Part shown: piece after piece, positions 9,340-18,869 of the stretch | Position numbering within the stretch: position 1 is the first letter of the stretch | Layout: each line of letters opens with the position of its first letter | NCBI RefSeq assembly: GCF_021311115.1 | Contig: NZ_JAJTNP010000002.1 | Location: 124,001 to 188,000 of the forward strand | Direction: 5' to 3' | Source of the DNA: Chryseobacterium gwangjuense | Lineage (GTDB): Bacteria; Bacteroidota; Bacteroidia; Flavobacteriales; Weeksellaceae | DNA length: 64,000 nt | Made by a program: the position numbers and the translations under genes | Notes under the pieces: generated by a model | What the model saw: only the letters and a program-made list of their open reading frames with translations | What the model was told of the DNA's origin: nothing | Databases searched by the model: none

Positions 9340-10698
9340 TTATATAAACGCACTGAACCCCGTAATCGATCTTCCCACAATCAGTGAATTGATCTCTTTT
9401 GTTCCTTCATAGGAATAAATTGCTTCTGCATCTGCAACAAATCTTGCGACGTCATATTCAAGCAAAATTCCGTTTCCACCCATTACTTCTCTAGCTCTGG
9501 AAACAATATCCCGGGTTCTTAATGTACAAAAAACTTTGGCTAAGGAAGCATGTTCATCTTTTAGAATCCCTTCGTCCTGCATTTCAGAAAGCCTGAAAAC
9601 CATGGTCTGCATTGCCGTCAAATTCGACAACATTTCCACCAAGTGTCCTTGAATCATCTGAAAAGACGCGATCGGTTTTCCGAACTGTTCTCTTTTTCTG
9701 GTATAATCTAAAGCACTTTCATAAGCTCCTCTTGCACAACCTGTCGCCATCCAGGCAACTCCCGCTCTGGTCATCCTCAGTACTTTTGCTGTATCCTTAA
9801 ATGAATTGGCGTTTTGCAAACGGTTTTCTTCTGTTACTAAACAATCTTTCAATGTAATTAATCCGTTTTGAACGATTCTCAGCGCCATTTTTCCTTTAAT
9901 TTTCTCAACAGAATACCCTGGATTATCTTTTTCAACAATAAAACCCTTTACTTCCCCATCGTCTAAATCTCTTGCCCAAATAATAATTACATCTGCAAAT
10001 GTTGCGTTTCCGATCCATTTTTTCTGACCATTGAGAATCCAGCCTTCCGATGTTTTTTTACATGTTACCGTTAAACCTCCTGCAGCTCCGGAACCTACTT
10101 CGGGTTCTGTAAGACCAAACGCTCCTATTTTTTCAAATTTCTGCATCTGAGGAAGCCATTTCTGTTTTTGCTCTTCCGAACCACAAATATAAATGGAACC
10201 CATCGACAAACCCGACTGCACACCAAAAAATGTAGCAATTGAAGCATCAACCCTCGCCATTTCCATGGCTAAAACTCCTTCCATCAAAAAAGGCATTCCC
10301 GGACAGCCGTATCCTTCATACGTTACTCCACAAATATTTAGTTTTTGAAATTTCGGGATTAATTCAAATGGAAATTCATCACGCAACCAATAATGATTCA
10401 CCAGAGGTTTTACTTCTTTTTCCATGAAAGCTCTTACCTGAAGCTGAACTTCCCGTTGTTCCGAGCTCAACGTATGGTAAATATCATAGAAATCCCCATC
10501 AATTGGAGGCAGCTCTTTCTTCTTTTTATTCGGATCGAGCATTTTCATCAACCCTCCAAGTTGCTTATCATCGAGTTTTGAGAAATTTTGCATCAGTTTT
10601 GGCAGGTCAACCTTTTGAGAAATGGCACTTAACTGATCAAAATCTATGGCTCTGAATAATTCTATCGCGTTTCTGATTTTAGAAAAGGTATTTGACAT
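9340..10698 (-). CDS. Acyl-CoA dehydrogenase, glutaryl-CoA dehydrogenase-like
   Basis: 452 aa from the ATG at 10698; an upstream in-frame ATG at 10743 adds 15 non-conserved residues. An extra helical N-terminal segment of about 65 residues precedes the normal acyl-CoA dehydrogenase N, middle and C domains. FGLTEPEVGSGAAGG and WIGNATFAD are the FAD/substrate-binding middle domain. The catalytic base is Glu at about 431 in YSYEGTKEIN, the position used by glutaryl-CoA and short-chain dehydrogenases. It uses FAD and passes electrons to ETF. The closest family is glutaryl-CoA dehydrogenase (lysine/tryptophan degradation), but substrate specificity is not proven by sequence. It stands alone. Confidence 0.88.
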   Translation of the reverse strand: MSNTFSKIRNAIELFRAIDFDQLSAISQKVDLPKLMQNFSKLDDKQLGGLMKMLDPNKKKKELPPIDGDFYDIYHTLSSEQREVQLQVRAFMEKEVKPLVNHYWLRDEFPFELIPKFQKLNICGVTYEGYGCPGMPFLMEGVLAMEMARVDASIATFFGVQSGLSMGSIYICGSEEQKQKWLPQMQKFEKIGAFGLTEPEVGSGAAGGLTVTCKKTSEGWILNGQKKWIGNATFADVIIIWARDLDDGEVKGFIVEKDNPGYSVEKIKGKMALRIVQNGLITLKDCLVTEENRLQNANSFKDTAKVLRMTRAGVAWMATGCARGAYESALDYTRKREQFGKPIASFQMIQGHLVEMLSNLTAMQTMVFRLSEMQDEGILKDEHASLAKVFCTLRTRDIVSRAREVMGGNGILLEYDVARFVADAEAIYSYEGTKEINSLIVGRSITGFSAFI

Positions 10699-10904
10699 AG
10701 TAATTGATGTGTGTTTGATTTGTAAAAGTGAAGCAAAAATCACTCCGAAAACAACATCCCTCGTTCAAATATATTTTACAAAAACTTGATTTTTAAATAT
10801 TTAAAAATCATTTTCTCTTTACAAAATCTTTACCCTCGCTTTTCAAACTTTACAAATGATTCCGCCTGAACTTTGGAATAAGCAAAACATTAAAAATCAC
10901 CGCA

Positions 10905-11813
10905 ATGAAAACTACTTACATCAGATTATCCATCGCTACAGCAATTTTATTAGGCATTTATTCATGTAAAAAAGGAGAAGCCACAGCTTCAGATTTAGAA
11001 ACTTATGCAGCAACAGATTCTGCAACGGCAATTATTTCAGACAGTATTTCTTCTGCCGCCACCATGAAAGTAAAAGACAAACAATTCATCAAAACCGCAG
11101 ATGTGAATATGGAAGTAAAAGATGTTTATGACGCTACTATTTCCATTGAAAAATCGGTTCAGGAATTGGGCGGATTTGTAACTCATAGTGATTTAAAAAG
11201 CAATGTTATTTCGGAAGACACTTACAATACTTCGAATGAAGAAGCCATGCTGGTGAAAAAATACCAATCAGAGAATACAATGCAAGTGAGAGTTCCAACA
11301 GCAAGACTGGGCGAATTATTAACTATCATTAATGATAAAAAACTGTTTCTGAACTCAAGATCTATTAATGCGGAAGATGTGACTTCCAGCATAAAATATG
11401 CAGAATTGGAAGGAAAAAGAATCAAAAAAACGGGTGAAAATATTTCTCAGCTGAAGACCAATAAAGACAAAGTACAATTGGATAACGAAAATATGTCTGA
11501 AAACAATCAGCAGCAATTGGCAAATATGGACGTAACTGATAATTTGAAATACAGCACGGTTGATATTTACATCAAAGAACCTAAAATAAGAATTGCTGAA
11601 ATCGCTATTACCAATACAAAAAGTATTGATGATAAGTATAAATTCAGTTTCATCTACGGTGCAAAATCAGCTTTTGTAGAAGGATATTATTTAATCCAAA
11701 GAATTCTTGTCGGATTAATCACGATCTGGCCAATATTATTAATCGGGGCTGTCGCTTTATTTCTTTACAAAAAAAGAAAATCAGCAAAACCACAACAAAA
11801 CATTTCAGAGTAA
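10905..11813 (+). CDS. DUF4349 lipoprotein
   Basis: 302 aa. A lipoprotein signal peptide with lipobox-like GIYSCKK (Cys at about 21) is followed by a Ser/Ala/Thr-rich linker, a coiled-coil-rich domain with IKTADVNMEVKDVYDA and LGGFV motifs (about 60-240) typical of DUF4349, and one C-terminal transmembrane helix (about 268-288) before a basic tail. Such proteins are envelope-anchored; no biochemical function is established. A hairpin terminator follows. Confidence 0.85.
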   Translation: MKTTYIRLSIATAILLGIYSCKKGEATASDLETYAATDSATAIISDSISSAATMKVKDKQFIKTADVNMEVKDVYDATISIEKSVQELGGFVTHSDLKSNVISEDTYNTSNEEAMLVKKYQSENTMQVRVPTARLGELLTIINDKKLFLNSRSINAEDVTSSIKYAELEGKRIKKTGENISQLKTNKDKVQLDNENMSENNQQQLANMDVTDNLKYSTVDIYIKEPKIRIAEIAITNTKSIDDKYKFSFIYGAKSAFVEGYYLIQRILVGLITIWPILLIGAVALFLYKKRKSAKPQQNISE

Positions 11814-11859
11814 AGCTTCCCTAATCACTATGATTATCAACATATTTTATTTTTTACTG

Positions 11860-11890
11860 ACCTTCGGATTTCCGGAGGTTTTTTATTTTT
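11860..11890 (+). terminator. Terminator after the DUF4349 gene
   Basis: A GC-containing stem (ACCTTCGG / CCGGAGGT, one G-T wobble, 4-nt loop) followed directly by a long T run. Confidence 0.8.
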
Positions 11891-11901
11891 TTCAAAAAAA
11901 C

Positions 11902-11932
11902 TGTAACGATTGTAACCGCACTTTTACCTACT
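11902..11932 (+). promoter_or_regulatory. Candidate ECF sigma promoter of the gumN-sigma operon
   Basis: TGTAAC at 11902-11907 (and again at 11911-11916) is followed 20 bp later by CCTACTG. This resembles an ECF -35/-10 pair about 40 bp before the gumN start. A TGTAAC plus GTCTTTA pair precedes the other ECF sigma gene in this window (46721-46750), which supports autoregulation. This is an inference from two sites only. Confidence 0.4.
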
Positions 11933-11969
11933 GTTTAAAAGAATAAAAAATCAATTAAAAAATAACAGT

Positions 11970-12845
11970 ATGAAAAATTTAGTAAAACTAGGAATCGCTG
12001 CATTAATGGCAAGTGCTTCTATAAATGTCACCGCACAAAACAAAAATGCAGATCGTGAAAACAGCATTCTTTGGGAAGTGACAGGAAACGGACTTTCAAA
12101 ACCCTCTTATATCACAGGAACCTGTCACATTATGTGCAGCAAAGATTTTGAAATAAAACCTAAAGTATTAAAAGCCCTTGAAAAGTCAGATAGTTTTGTG
12201 ATGGAGATTAATTATACGGATCCTGCAGAAATGATCGCATTACAAAGAATGTTTCAAACCGATAAAAAAATATCGGATCAACTTACTGGTGAGGAAGCAA
12301 AAGAGCTTGATCAAATCCTTACAGAATATGGAACCAGTTTGAAAAATATGGACACTTCTTCTTCTCAAGCTTTATATGCATTAATTTCTATGAAAGCTGT
12401 TCCATGTCCTCAAACTGAAATAAAAGCTTACGAGATAGAACTTATGCAAGCAGCTCTTAAACAGAAAAAGAGCATCAACGGACTTGAAAAAGTAGAAGAT
12501 CAACTCACTTCCATCAATAAAGCATATGATCTGAAGGAAGTCATCAAACAGTTGAAAATGGGTAAAGAATATGAAGCACTTCTGCAAGGAATGGTGAATG
12601 CATTTAAAAAAGAAGATGTAGAGTCTGTTTATAATCTTTTTAAAAATGATAAATTTATGAACGACAAACAGGAAAAAGCCATGCTTACCGACCGAAATAA
12701 AAACTGGGCAGAGAAGATGCCGGAAATGATGAAAAAAGAAAGTTCTCTTTTTGCTGTTGGAGGCGCTCATCTTATGGGAGAAAACGGAATCATTAAACTA
12801 TTGAGATCAAAAGGATATACTGTAAAGCCAATAAGCAGCCTGTAA
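11970..12845 (+). CDS. TraB/GumN family protein
   Basis: 291 aa, secreted: a signal peptide of about 22 residues ends in VTAQ. The domain starts ILWEVTGNGLSKPSYITGTCH and ends FAVGGAHLMGENGIIKLLRSKGY, split here around the family's two conserved GxxH boxes (His near 54 and 275). TraB/GumN/PrgY proteins are thought to be metalloprotease-like or peptide-binding envelope proteins; biochemical proof is limited. It is the first gene of an apparent operon with an ECF sigma factor 19 bp downstream, which suggests a role in the same envelope-stress response. Confidence 0.85.
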   Translation: MKNLVKLGIAALMASASINVTAQNKNADRENSILWEVTGNGLSKPSYITGTCHIMCSKDFEIKPKVLKALEKSDSFVMEINYTDPAEMIALQRMFQTDKKISDQLTGEEAKELDQILTEYGTSLKNMDTSSSQALYALISMKAVPCPQTEIKAYEIELMQAALKQKKSINGLEKVEDQLTSINKAYDLKEVIKQLKMGKEYEALLQGMVNAFKKEDVESVYNLFKNDKFMNDKQEKAMLTDRNKNWAEKMPEMMKKESSLFAVGGAHLMGENGIIKLLRSKGYTVKPISSL

Positions 12846-12864
12846 TCTAAACCGTGAAAACATC

Positions 12865-13374
12865 GTGAGCAATTCAATCGAAGCTACTTTCTTACAACTC
12901 ATCAATCAGCATAAGGGTATTTTGTATAAAGCCTCCCGTATCTATGCCGATTCCACAGAAGACCGGGAAGATCTGCAACAGGAAATCCTGATTCAATTGT
13001 GGAAATCTTACCAGAATTTCAAAGGGAACAGTGAATTTTCTACATGGATGTACCGTGTAGCCATTAATACAGCCATTACTTTTTTAAAAAAGGAAAAACA
13101 AAGAGTAACGCATCATACAGACAGTCCACATCATTTTGAATTTCAAAGCGAGGAGTACAATCCTTCAAAAGATAAACAACTCGAGGTTTTTTACAAAGCC
13201 GTACAGGAATTAAAACCTCTTGAAAAAGCCATCATCTTCTATTTTATGGAAGGGCTCTCTCACAAGGAAATCGGAAACAATATGGGATTGAGTGAAGGCA
13301 ATGCTCGTGTAAAACTGAACAGAACTAAAGAAAAAATACAACACATCATAAAAAAATCAGGTTATGAATTTTGA
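12865..13374 (+). CDS. ECF-type RNA polymerase sigma factor
   Basis: 169 aa starting at GTG 12865; no ATG gives a full region 2. Region 2 spans about residues 10-80 (DREDLQQEILIQLWKSY, FSTWMYRVAINTAI) and region 4 about 105-160 with the HTH (LSHKEIGNNMGLSEGNARVKL). It lacks regions 1 and 3, as ECF sigmas do. It overlaps the next gene by 11 bp, so the two are translationally coupled. Its partner is a four-helix membrane protein rather than a recognisable zinc anti-sigma factor. A candidate autoregulatory promoter is at 11902. Confidence 0.92.
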   Translation: MSNSIEATFLQLINQHKGILYKASRIYADSTEDREDLQQEILIQLWKSYQNFKGNSEFSTWMYRVAINTAITFLKKEKQRVTHHTDSPHHFEFQSEEYNPSKDKQLEVFYKAVQELKPLEKAIIFYFMEGLSHKEIGNNMGLSEGNARVKLNRTKEKIQHIIKKSGYEF

Positions 13375-13969
13375 TCAATTAAAATCAGAATGGAATAATG
13401 AAAATACAGATATCAATATTCCAGACACAATACATCAGCTCAAAGAAAGCAAACATCCGATCGAAAGAATCCAGAAAAACATGAAAAAGGAATTTGTAAT
13501 GCAGATCATTGCTATTATTTTAATTGCATTTTTCCCTTTACAATTTAAATTTCCTTCTTCACAATATATTATTTACTACACTTCCTATGTAATGTTAGTC
13601 GTTATCTCCTCGTACTATCTCTTCGGTTTTTACAAGTTCTACAGACAAACCGAATTTTATACAGGAAATACTAAAAACAGCTTATGGAAAATCTATCATG
13701 AATTAAAACTAAATCTGGAACGTTACCAGTCTTTCGGATTTCTTCTTCTTCCTCATTTTCTATTGACAATCGGTCTTGTTATTTACAATACCCTTTTAGA
13801 AACTGGAAAAATATTCTCCGATCTTACCAATAAACATGTTACAGCATTAATTATAACTGTTTTAATAGGAACAATAGCCGTTGTAGCAAGTATTGTTCTG
13901 TGGACGAAATATCTATACGGACGTGACGCCAAAAAACTCGAAAACATTCTAAATGATATGGAGGAATAA
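13364..13969 (+). CDS. Membrane protein coupled to ECF sigma, possible anti-sigma factor
   Basis: 201 aa. A soluble N-terminus of about 45 residues (MNFDQLKSEWNNENTDI) is followed by four hydrophobic helices (about 47-63, 67-88, 122-142 and 160-183) and a short acidic tail. The start overlaps the sigma gene by 11 bp. The position and the cytosolic N-terminal segment are what one expects of an anti-sigma factor, but I see no ZAS, FecR or RskA signature. Function is inferred from context only. Confidence 0.7.
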   Translation: MNFDQLKSEWNNENTDINIPDTIHQLKESKHPIERIQKNMKKEFVMQIIAIILIAFFPLQFKFPSSQYIIYYTSYVMLVVISSYYLFGFYKFYRQTEFYTGNTKNSLWKIYHELKLNLERYQSFGFLLLPHFLLTIGLVIYNTLLETGKIFSDLTNKHVTALIITVLIGTIAVVASIVLWTKYLYGRDAKKLENILNDMEE

Positions 13970-13991
13970 ATACAACTCATCCTCAAAACAG

Positions 13992-14022
13992 AGCCTTAAA
14001 TTTCTACTTTAAGGCTTTTTTG
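13992..14022 (+). terminator. Terminator of the gumN-sigma operon
   Basis: A 9-bp stem (AGCCTTAAA / TTTAAGGCT) followed by TTTTTTGTT, 22 bp after the last stop. Confidence 0.85.
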
Positions 14023-14055
14023 TTAAAAAATTATTATTTACAGCTCTCAAATTCA

Positions 14056-14082
14056 TTTGAATTTTTATTTTCCGTAAATTTG
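14056..14082 (+). promoter_or_regulatory. Candidate Bacteroidota promoter for pgi
   Basis: TTTG at 14056-14059, a 15-bp spacer and TAAATTTG at 14075-14082 match the TTTG / TAnnTTTG pattern, with a spacer shorter than the usual 17-19 bp. A second TAnnTTTG (TAATTTTG) is at 14091-14098. Confidence 0.4.
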
Positions 14083-14162
14083 CAAATCAATAATTTTGCA
14101 CGAGGATCTGGTATTCAACAATCCTAAGCCCAAATCCTTAAAACCTTAATTTCTGAATACAT

Positions 14163-15803
14163 ATGCTATCAAAAATAAATCCTTTACACACGGAAAGCTG
14201 GAAAGCTCTATATGATCATTTCGGTGACAATGACTTTGATTTAAGGGATCTTTTTCATGAGAATTCCAATCGTTTTGAGGAATTTTCTTTACAAAGAGAG
14301 AATTTTCTTTTCGATTACTCAAAAAACCTGATTGATTCAAGCACAAAAGAACTTTTATTGAGTCTTGCAGAAGAATGTCAATTGAAAGACGCTATCTCTA
14401 AAATGTTTTCAGGAGATAAAATCAACGAAACAGAAGGAAGAGCAGTTCTGCATACCGCTTTAAGAGATTTTTCCGATAAAGAAATTTTGGTAGACGGAGA
14501 AAACATCAAACCTCAAATCAAAAGGGTCTTGGATCACATGAAATCTTTTTCCGAAAGTGTTATTTCAGGAAATCACAAAGGTTTCAGCGGAAAGGAAATT
14601 ACAGATGTTGTGAATATCGGAATCGGAGGTTCAGATTTGGGACCTGTAATGGTGGTTTCGGCTTTAAAACACTTTAAAACCAGATTAAACGTTCATTTTG
14701 TTTCTAATGTGGACGGAAATCATATTGCAGAAGTTGTAAAGAATTTAAATCCTGAAACAACTTTATTTATCATTGCTTCCAAAACATTTACGACTCAGGA
14801 AACAATGACCAATGCCAATTCGGCAAAAGACTGGTTCTTACAGGCTGGAAAACAAGAAGATGTGGCAAAACACTTTGTAGCTTTATCAACTAACATTCAA
14901 GCAGTTAAAGACTTCGGAATTGCGGAAGAAAACATCTTCGAATTCTGGGATTGGGTTGGCGGAAGATATTCATTGTGGAGTGCGATCGGTTTAAGTATCG
15001 TCTTGGCAGTAGGTTATGAAAACTTCGAGCAATTATTGAAAGGAGCTTTTGATACGGATCAGCATTTCCAGACAGCAGAATTCTCTGAGAATGTACCTGT
15101 TTTGATGGGGCTTTTAGGAATTTGGTATCGTAATTTTTATGCTGCAACAAGCTACGCTATTCTTCCCTATTCACAATATTTAGACAGATTTGCAGCCTAT
15201 CTTCAGCAAGGAGATATGGAAAGTAATGGAAAATATGTGGACAGAAACGGTGAATTCGTAGAATATGAGACCGGACCGATTATTTGGGGAGAACCGGGAA
15301 CAAACGGGCAACACGCGTTTTATCAATTGATTCACCAGGGAACAGAATTGATTCCTGCAGATTTTATTGCCTATGCAAAAAGTCCTAACAAAGTTTCCGA
15401 TCATCAGGATAAATTATTGGCTAACTTTTTCGCTCAGACTGAGGCACTTGCCTTTGGAAAAACTGAAGAAGAAGTTGAGGCAGAATTAAAAACTTCAGGG
15501 AAGTCTGACGAAGAAATTACAAAGCTTTTAAATTATAAAGTCTTCCAAGGAAACACTCCCACTAACTCCATATTATTCAAAGAATTAACTCCATTTTCAT
15601 TAGGACAGTTAATTGCAATGTATGAGCATAAAATTTTTGTTCAGGGAGTGATCTGGAATATTTTCAGCTTCGATCAGTTCGGGGTGGAATTAGGAAAAGT
15701 TTTAGCAAACAAAATCCTCCCGGAACTAGAAAGCAATGAGACGATTAGCTCTCATGATAGCTCAACAAACGGGCTGATCAATTATTACAAAGGAAATAAG
15801 TAA
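14163..15803 (+). CDS. pgi: Glucose-6-phosphate isomerase
   Basis: 546 aa, the usual length of the long bacterial PGI family. It interconverts glucose-6-phosphate and fructose-6-phosphate in glycolysis and gluconeogenesis in the cytoplasm. Landmarks are [11 protein letters not shown] (phosphate binding), the [13 protein letters not shown] signature, the catalytic Glu in GDMESNGK, His in [11 protein letters not shown] and the C-terminal [20 protein letters not shown] signature. It is the first gene of a run with folD 30 bp downstream. Confidence 0.97.
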   Translation: MLSKINPLHTESWKALYDHFGDNDFDLRDLFHENSNRFEEFSLQRENFLFDYSKNLIDSSTKELLLSLAEECQLKDAISKMFSGDKINETEGRAVLHTALRDFSDKEILVDGENIKPQIKRVLDHMKSFSESVISGNHKGFSGKEITDVVNIGIGGSDLGPVMVVSALKHFKTRLNVHFVSNVDGNHIAEVVKNLNPETTLFIIASKTFTTQETMTNANSAKDWFLQAGKQEDVAKHFVALSTNIQAVKDFGIAEENIFEFWDWVGGRYSLWSAIGLSIVLAVGYENFEQLLKGAFDTDQHFQTAEFSENVPVLMGLLGIWYRNFYAATSYAILPYSQYLDRFAAYLQQGDMESNGKYVDRNGEFVEYETGPIIWGEPGTNGQHAFYQLIHQGTELIPADFIAYAKSPNKVSDHQDKLLANFFAQTEALAFGKTEEEVEAELKTSGKSDEEITKLLNYKVFQGNTPTNSILFKELTPFSLGQLIAMYEHKIFVQGVIWNIFSFDQFGVELGKVLANKILPELESNETISSHDSSTNGLINYYKGNK

Positions 15804-15833
15804 AAGAAAGTAAATATCTAATAAAAGTAAAAA

Positions 15834-16718
15834 ATGGCAGAAATTCTTGACGGATTAAAAGTATCCAAAGAAATAAAACAGGAAATCAAGGCTGAAGTTG
15901 AAAAAATTGTTGCCGGAAAAAGAAGAGCTCCGCATTTGGTAGCAATTCTTGTTGGAAACAACGGAGCAAGTAAGGCTTACGTAAATGCTAAAGTGAAAGA
16001 CTGTGAAGAAGTTGGTTTCCAGTCTAGCTTAGTTAAATTTCCAAGTACAGTTTCTGAATCTGAATTATTGGAAAAAATTGATGAGTTGAATAAATCTAAA
16101 TCTGTTGACGGATTTATCGTTCAGTTGCCTTTACCTGACCAAATCGATCAGGAGAAAATCATCAATGCGATTGACCCAAGAAAAGATGTAGATGGTTTCC
16201 ACCCGGAAAACTTCGGAAAAATGGCTTTGGAGATGGATACTTTCTTACCTGCAACTCCATTTGGAATCTTAACATTATTGGAAAGATATAATATTGAAAC
16301 GAAAGGTAAAGACTGTGTAATCATCGGAAGAAGTAAAATCGTAGGAAGACCAATGAGTATTTTGATGGGAAGAAAAGATTTCCCAGGAAACTCTACGGTA
16401 ACGCTTACACACTCTTACACAAAAGATATCGAAGAATATACTAAAAAAGCAGACATCGTAATCACAGCTTTAGGTGATCCGCATTTCTTAAAAGGTGAAA
16501 TGATCAAGGACGGAGCAGTGATTGTTGACGTAGGAATTACAAGAGTAGACAACGATTCTCCAAAAGGATATTATTTGGCAGGTGATGTAGACTTTGACAG
16601 CTGTGCTGCAAAAGCAAGCTGGATTACACCTGTACCGGGAGGAGTTGGTCCTATGACAAGAGCGATGTTGATGAAAAATACCATCATTGCTTACAAAACT
16701 TCGGTCTATAACGACTAA
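15834..16718 (+). CDS. folD: Methylenetetrahydrofolate dehydrogenase / cyclohydrolase
   Basis: 294 aa bifunctional cytoplasmic enzyme: NADP-dependent oxidation of 5,10-methylene-THF to methenyl-THF and its hydrolysis to 10-formyl-THF, feeding purine and formyl-Met synthesis. Visible motifs are the N-terminal YVNAKVKDCEEVGF, carrying the catalytic Lys, VDGFIVQLPLPDQI, DVDGFHPENFG, the Rossmann segment VIIGRSKIVGRPMSILM and the C-terminal TPVPGGVGPMTRAMLM. Length is typical. It lies between pgi and queE, with 7 bp to queE. Confidence 0.97.
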   Translation: MAEILDGLKVSKEIKQEIKAEVEKIVAGKRRAPHLVAILVGNNGASKAYVNAKVKDCEEVGFQSSLVKFPSTVSESELLEKIDELNKSKSVDGFIVQLPLPDQIDQEKIINAIDPRKDVDGFHPENFGKMALEMDTFLPATPFGILTLLERYNIETKGKDCVIIGRSKIVGRPMSILMGRKDFPGNSTVTLTHSYTKDIEEYTKKADIVITALGDPHFLKGEMIKDGAVIVDVGITRVDNDSPKGYYLAGDVDFDSCAAKASWITPVPGGVGPMTRAMLMKNTIIAYKTSVYND

Positions 16719-16725
16719 TTTTAAA

Positions 16726-17355
16726 ATGAATAAAGAAGAAGATATTTTATTAAAAGAAGGTAAAATGCTCCCTGTAATGGAGCATTTTTACACTCTTCAG
16801 GGAGAAGGAGCGCACACCGGAAAAGCAGCCTATTTCATCAGATTAGGAGGTTGCGATGTCGGTTGCCACTGGTGCGATGTAAAGGAAAGCTGGGATCCGA
16901 ATTTACATCCATTAATGAATGCAGAAGAAATTGCAGAAACTGCAGCAAAACACTGTAAAACTATTGTTTTAACAGGTGGTGAGCCATTGATGTGGAATCT
17001 TGATATTTTAACCTCTAAATTAAAAGAATTAGGATGCATCGTTCATATTGAAACTTCCGGAGCTTATCCAATGAGCGGGCAAATCGACTGGATTACCCTT
17101 TCGCCCAAGAAAACAGGGCTTCCAAAAGAGGAGATTTATACAAAAGCGCATGAACTTAAAATGATTATTTTCAATAATAATGATTTTAAATTTGCTCAGG
17201 AACAGGCTGCAAAAGTGTCGGAGAACTGCACCTTATATCTTCAGAGCGAATGGAGCAAACGTGATGAAATGTATCCGAAGATTACAGATTTCATTCTGGA
17301 AAATCCTGAATGGCGTGCATCAGTTCAAACCCATAAGTATCTGAATATTCCATAA
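16726..17355 (+). CDS. queE: 7-carboxy-7-deazaguanine synthase (radical SAM)
   Basis: 209 aa from the ATG at 16726; a longer frame begins inside folD and is not needed. The radical-SAM cluster motif is C43-x3-C47-x2-C50 in GGCDVGCHWCD. The preceding EGAHTGKAAYFIRL and following LTGGEPLMWNL (GGE motif) match QueE. It converts 6-carboxy-tetrahydropterin to 7-carboxy-7-deazaguanine in queuosine precursor synthesis. No queC, queD or queF is in the window, so the pathway is split on the chromosome. Confidence 0.93.
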   Translation: MNKEEDILLKEGKMLPVMEHFYTLQGEGAHTGKAAYFIRLGGCDVGCHWCDVKESWDPNLHPLMNAEEIAETAAKHCKTIVLTGGEPLMWNLDILTSKLKELGCIVHIETSGAYPMSGQIDWITLSPKKTGLPKEEIYTKAHELKMIIFNNNDFKFAQEQAAKVSENCTLYLQSEWSKRDEMYPKITDFILENPEWRASVQTHKYLNIP

Positions 17356-17391
17356 ATTGCTTATCTTAGCCTTTCAGTTATTCTGTGACCC

Positions 17392-18762
17392 ATGCAGAGA
17401 ATAAGATACTCCAGATATTTAAAATCTATTATTATTTTGCTTGACCTTTTGGTTATTGCAAGTGTATTTATATTCTTTTTTATCAATGGGAATGCAGACT
17501 TGATACAGAACAAAGAGATTTGGTATCAAAATTCATTTCCTCTGCTATTGCTTATATCCTTTTGGATTTTACTAAGCGGAAGAACCCGAATTTACAATAT
17601 CCGGAGAAATATCACTTATACAACTTTTATAGAGCGAATCATTACTCACTTTATATTATTTGTTATTGGGTTGGTACTGATAAGAAAAGTAAGCAATAAT
17701 CAGTTTTTTGGTTCTGAATTGTCATGGCTCTCTCTTTACCTTTTCTTTTTCATTGTTTTGACAAGATCCATTATTTATTTCACAATTAAATATTTGCGTT
17801 CTCTGGGGATAAACAACAGAAATGTAATGTTCCTTAATGAAAACAGCTCTACCATCGTTCTTAAAAATACATTGAAAGAGAGAAAAGACTATGGTTACAA
17901 AATTTTTGAATTTCAACATGAGTCCATTACTATTGAAGAACTTCAGCTTTTTTGGAAAAAGAACGGCATACACACCTTGTTCTTACCTTTAGAAACAACA
18001 TTTGATAAAAAAACGGAAGACGATATTTTTAGACTTGCGGAAGCGAATAAGGTTCACATCTCACTTATTCCCAATATTTCACAAAGTGATTTATTTATGT
18101 ACGACCTGGGATACATTCAGACACAACCTGTTTTAGATCAGACGACATATCCGTTAGATAATTATTCTAATTTTTTATTGAAAAGAACATTTGATATTCT
18201 TTTTTCAATAATCGTTTTAGTAGGTATTTGCTCCTGGCTTTTCCCCATTATAGCCATTATCATTAAAGCAACCTCAAAAGGACCTGTATTCTTTGTACAG
18301 AGAAGATATGGTTTCCATGAAGAAGTTTTTAACTGTCTCAAGTTCCGTACAATGGTTGTAAATGATGACTCCGCTACAAAAACCACTGCGGAAAACGATT
18401 CCAGAATTACAAGATTTGGAAAGTTCTTAAGGAAAACAAGCCTGGATGAGATGCCCCAGTTTTTGAATGTTCTGAAAGGTGAGATGTCTATTGTTGGACC
18501 TCGACCACATATGTTGGCGGTGGATGATTATTATAAACCAAAAATCGGAAGGTATAGTTTAAGAAGTATGGCAAATCCGGGAATCACAGGTTTGGCACAG
18601 GTAAACGGCTTAAGAGGAGATTCGGGAGACATAGAAGTGGAAATGAAAAAACGGGCTTTGGCAGATGCTTATTATGTCAGAAACTGGAGTTTTGTTTTAG
18701 ATTTGGTCATTATATTAAAAACCATTATCCTGGTAATCGCCGGAGATAAAAAAGCGAAATAA
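17392..18762 (+). CDS. Polyprenyl-phosphate sugar-1-phosphate transferase (WbaP/WcaJ type)
   Basis: 456 aa. Four N-terminal membrane helices (about residues 10-130), a middle CoA-binding-like domain (about 135-250), a further helix at about 268-292, and the C-terminal bacterial sugar transferase catalytic domain from about residue 263 (KRTFDILFS, FVQRRYGFHEEVFNCLKFRTM, SLDEMPQFLNVLKGEMSIVGPRP split by the length limit). It starts surface polysaccharide or protein-glycan synthesis by loading a sugar-phosphate on undecaprenyl-phosphate. It follows queE by 36 bp and has no other glycan genes nearby, so the sugar is unknown. Confidence 0.9.
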   Translation: MQRIRYSRYLKSIIILLDLLVIASVFIFFFINGNADLIQNKEIWYQNSFPLLLLISFWILLSGRTRIYNIRRNITYTTFIERIITHFILFVIGLVLIRKVSNNQFFGSELSWLSLYLFFFIVLTRSIIYFTIKYLRSLGINNRNVMFLNENSSTIVLKNTLKERKDYGYKIFEFQHESITIEELQLFWKKNGIHTLFLPLETTFDKKTEDDIFRLAEANKVHISLIPNISQSDLFMYDLGYIQTQPVLDQTTYPLDNYSNFLLKRTFDILFSIIVLVGICSWLFPIIAIIIKATSKGPVFFVQRRYGFHEEVFNCLKFRTMVVNDDSATKTTAENDSRITRFGKFLRKTSLDEMPQFLNVLKGEMSIVGPRPHMLAVDDYYKPKIGRYSLRSMANPGITGLAQVNGLRGDSGDIEVEMKKRALADAYYVRNWSFVLDLVIILKTIILVIAGDKKAK

Positions 18763-18869
18763 GGTCTAGCTTAACAATAAGATTTAGATAATAAAATATT
18801 AACATTAAACTAAGTCAACCCTGGCTATAACCTTAAACTAATTAAATAAAAAAAGTCTAATTTAGCAGA

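Noticed and set aside
12381..12770. 129-codon minus-strand frame
   Set aside because: Antisense to the gumN gene, Phe/Ile/His-rich, no domain.
16687..16725. Longer queE start overlapping folD
   Set aside because: The first 13 residues are read out of the folD 3' end; the ATG at 16726 gives the normal QueE N-terminus.
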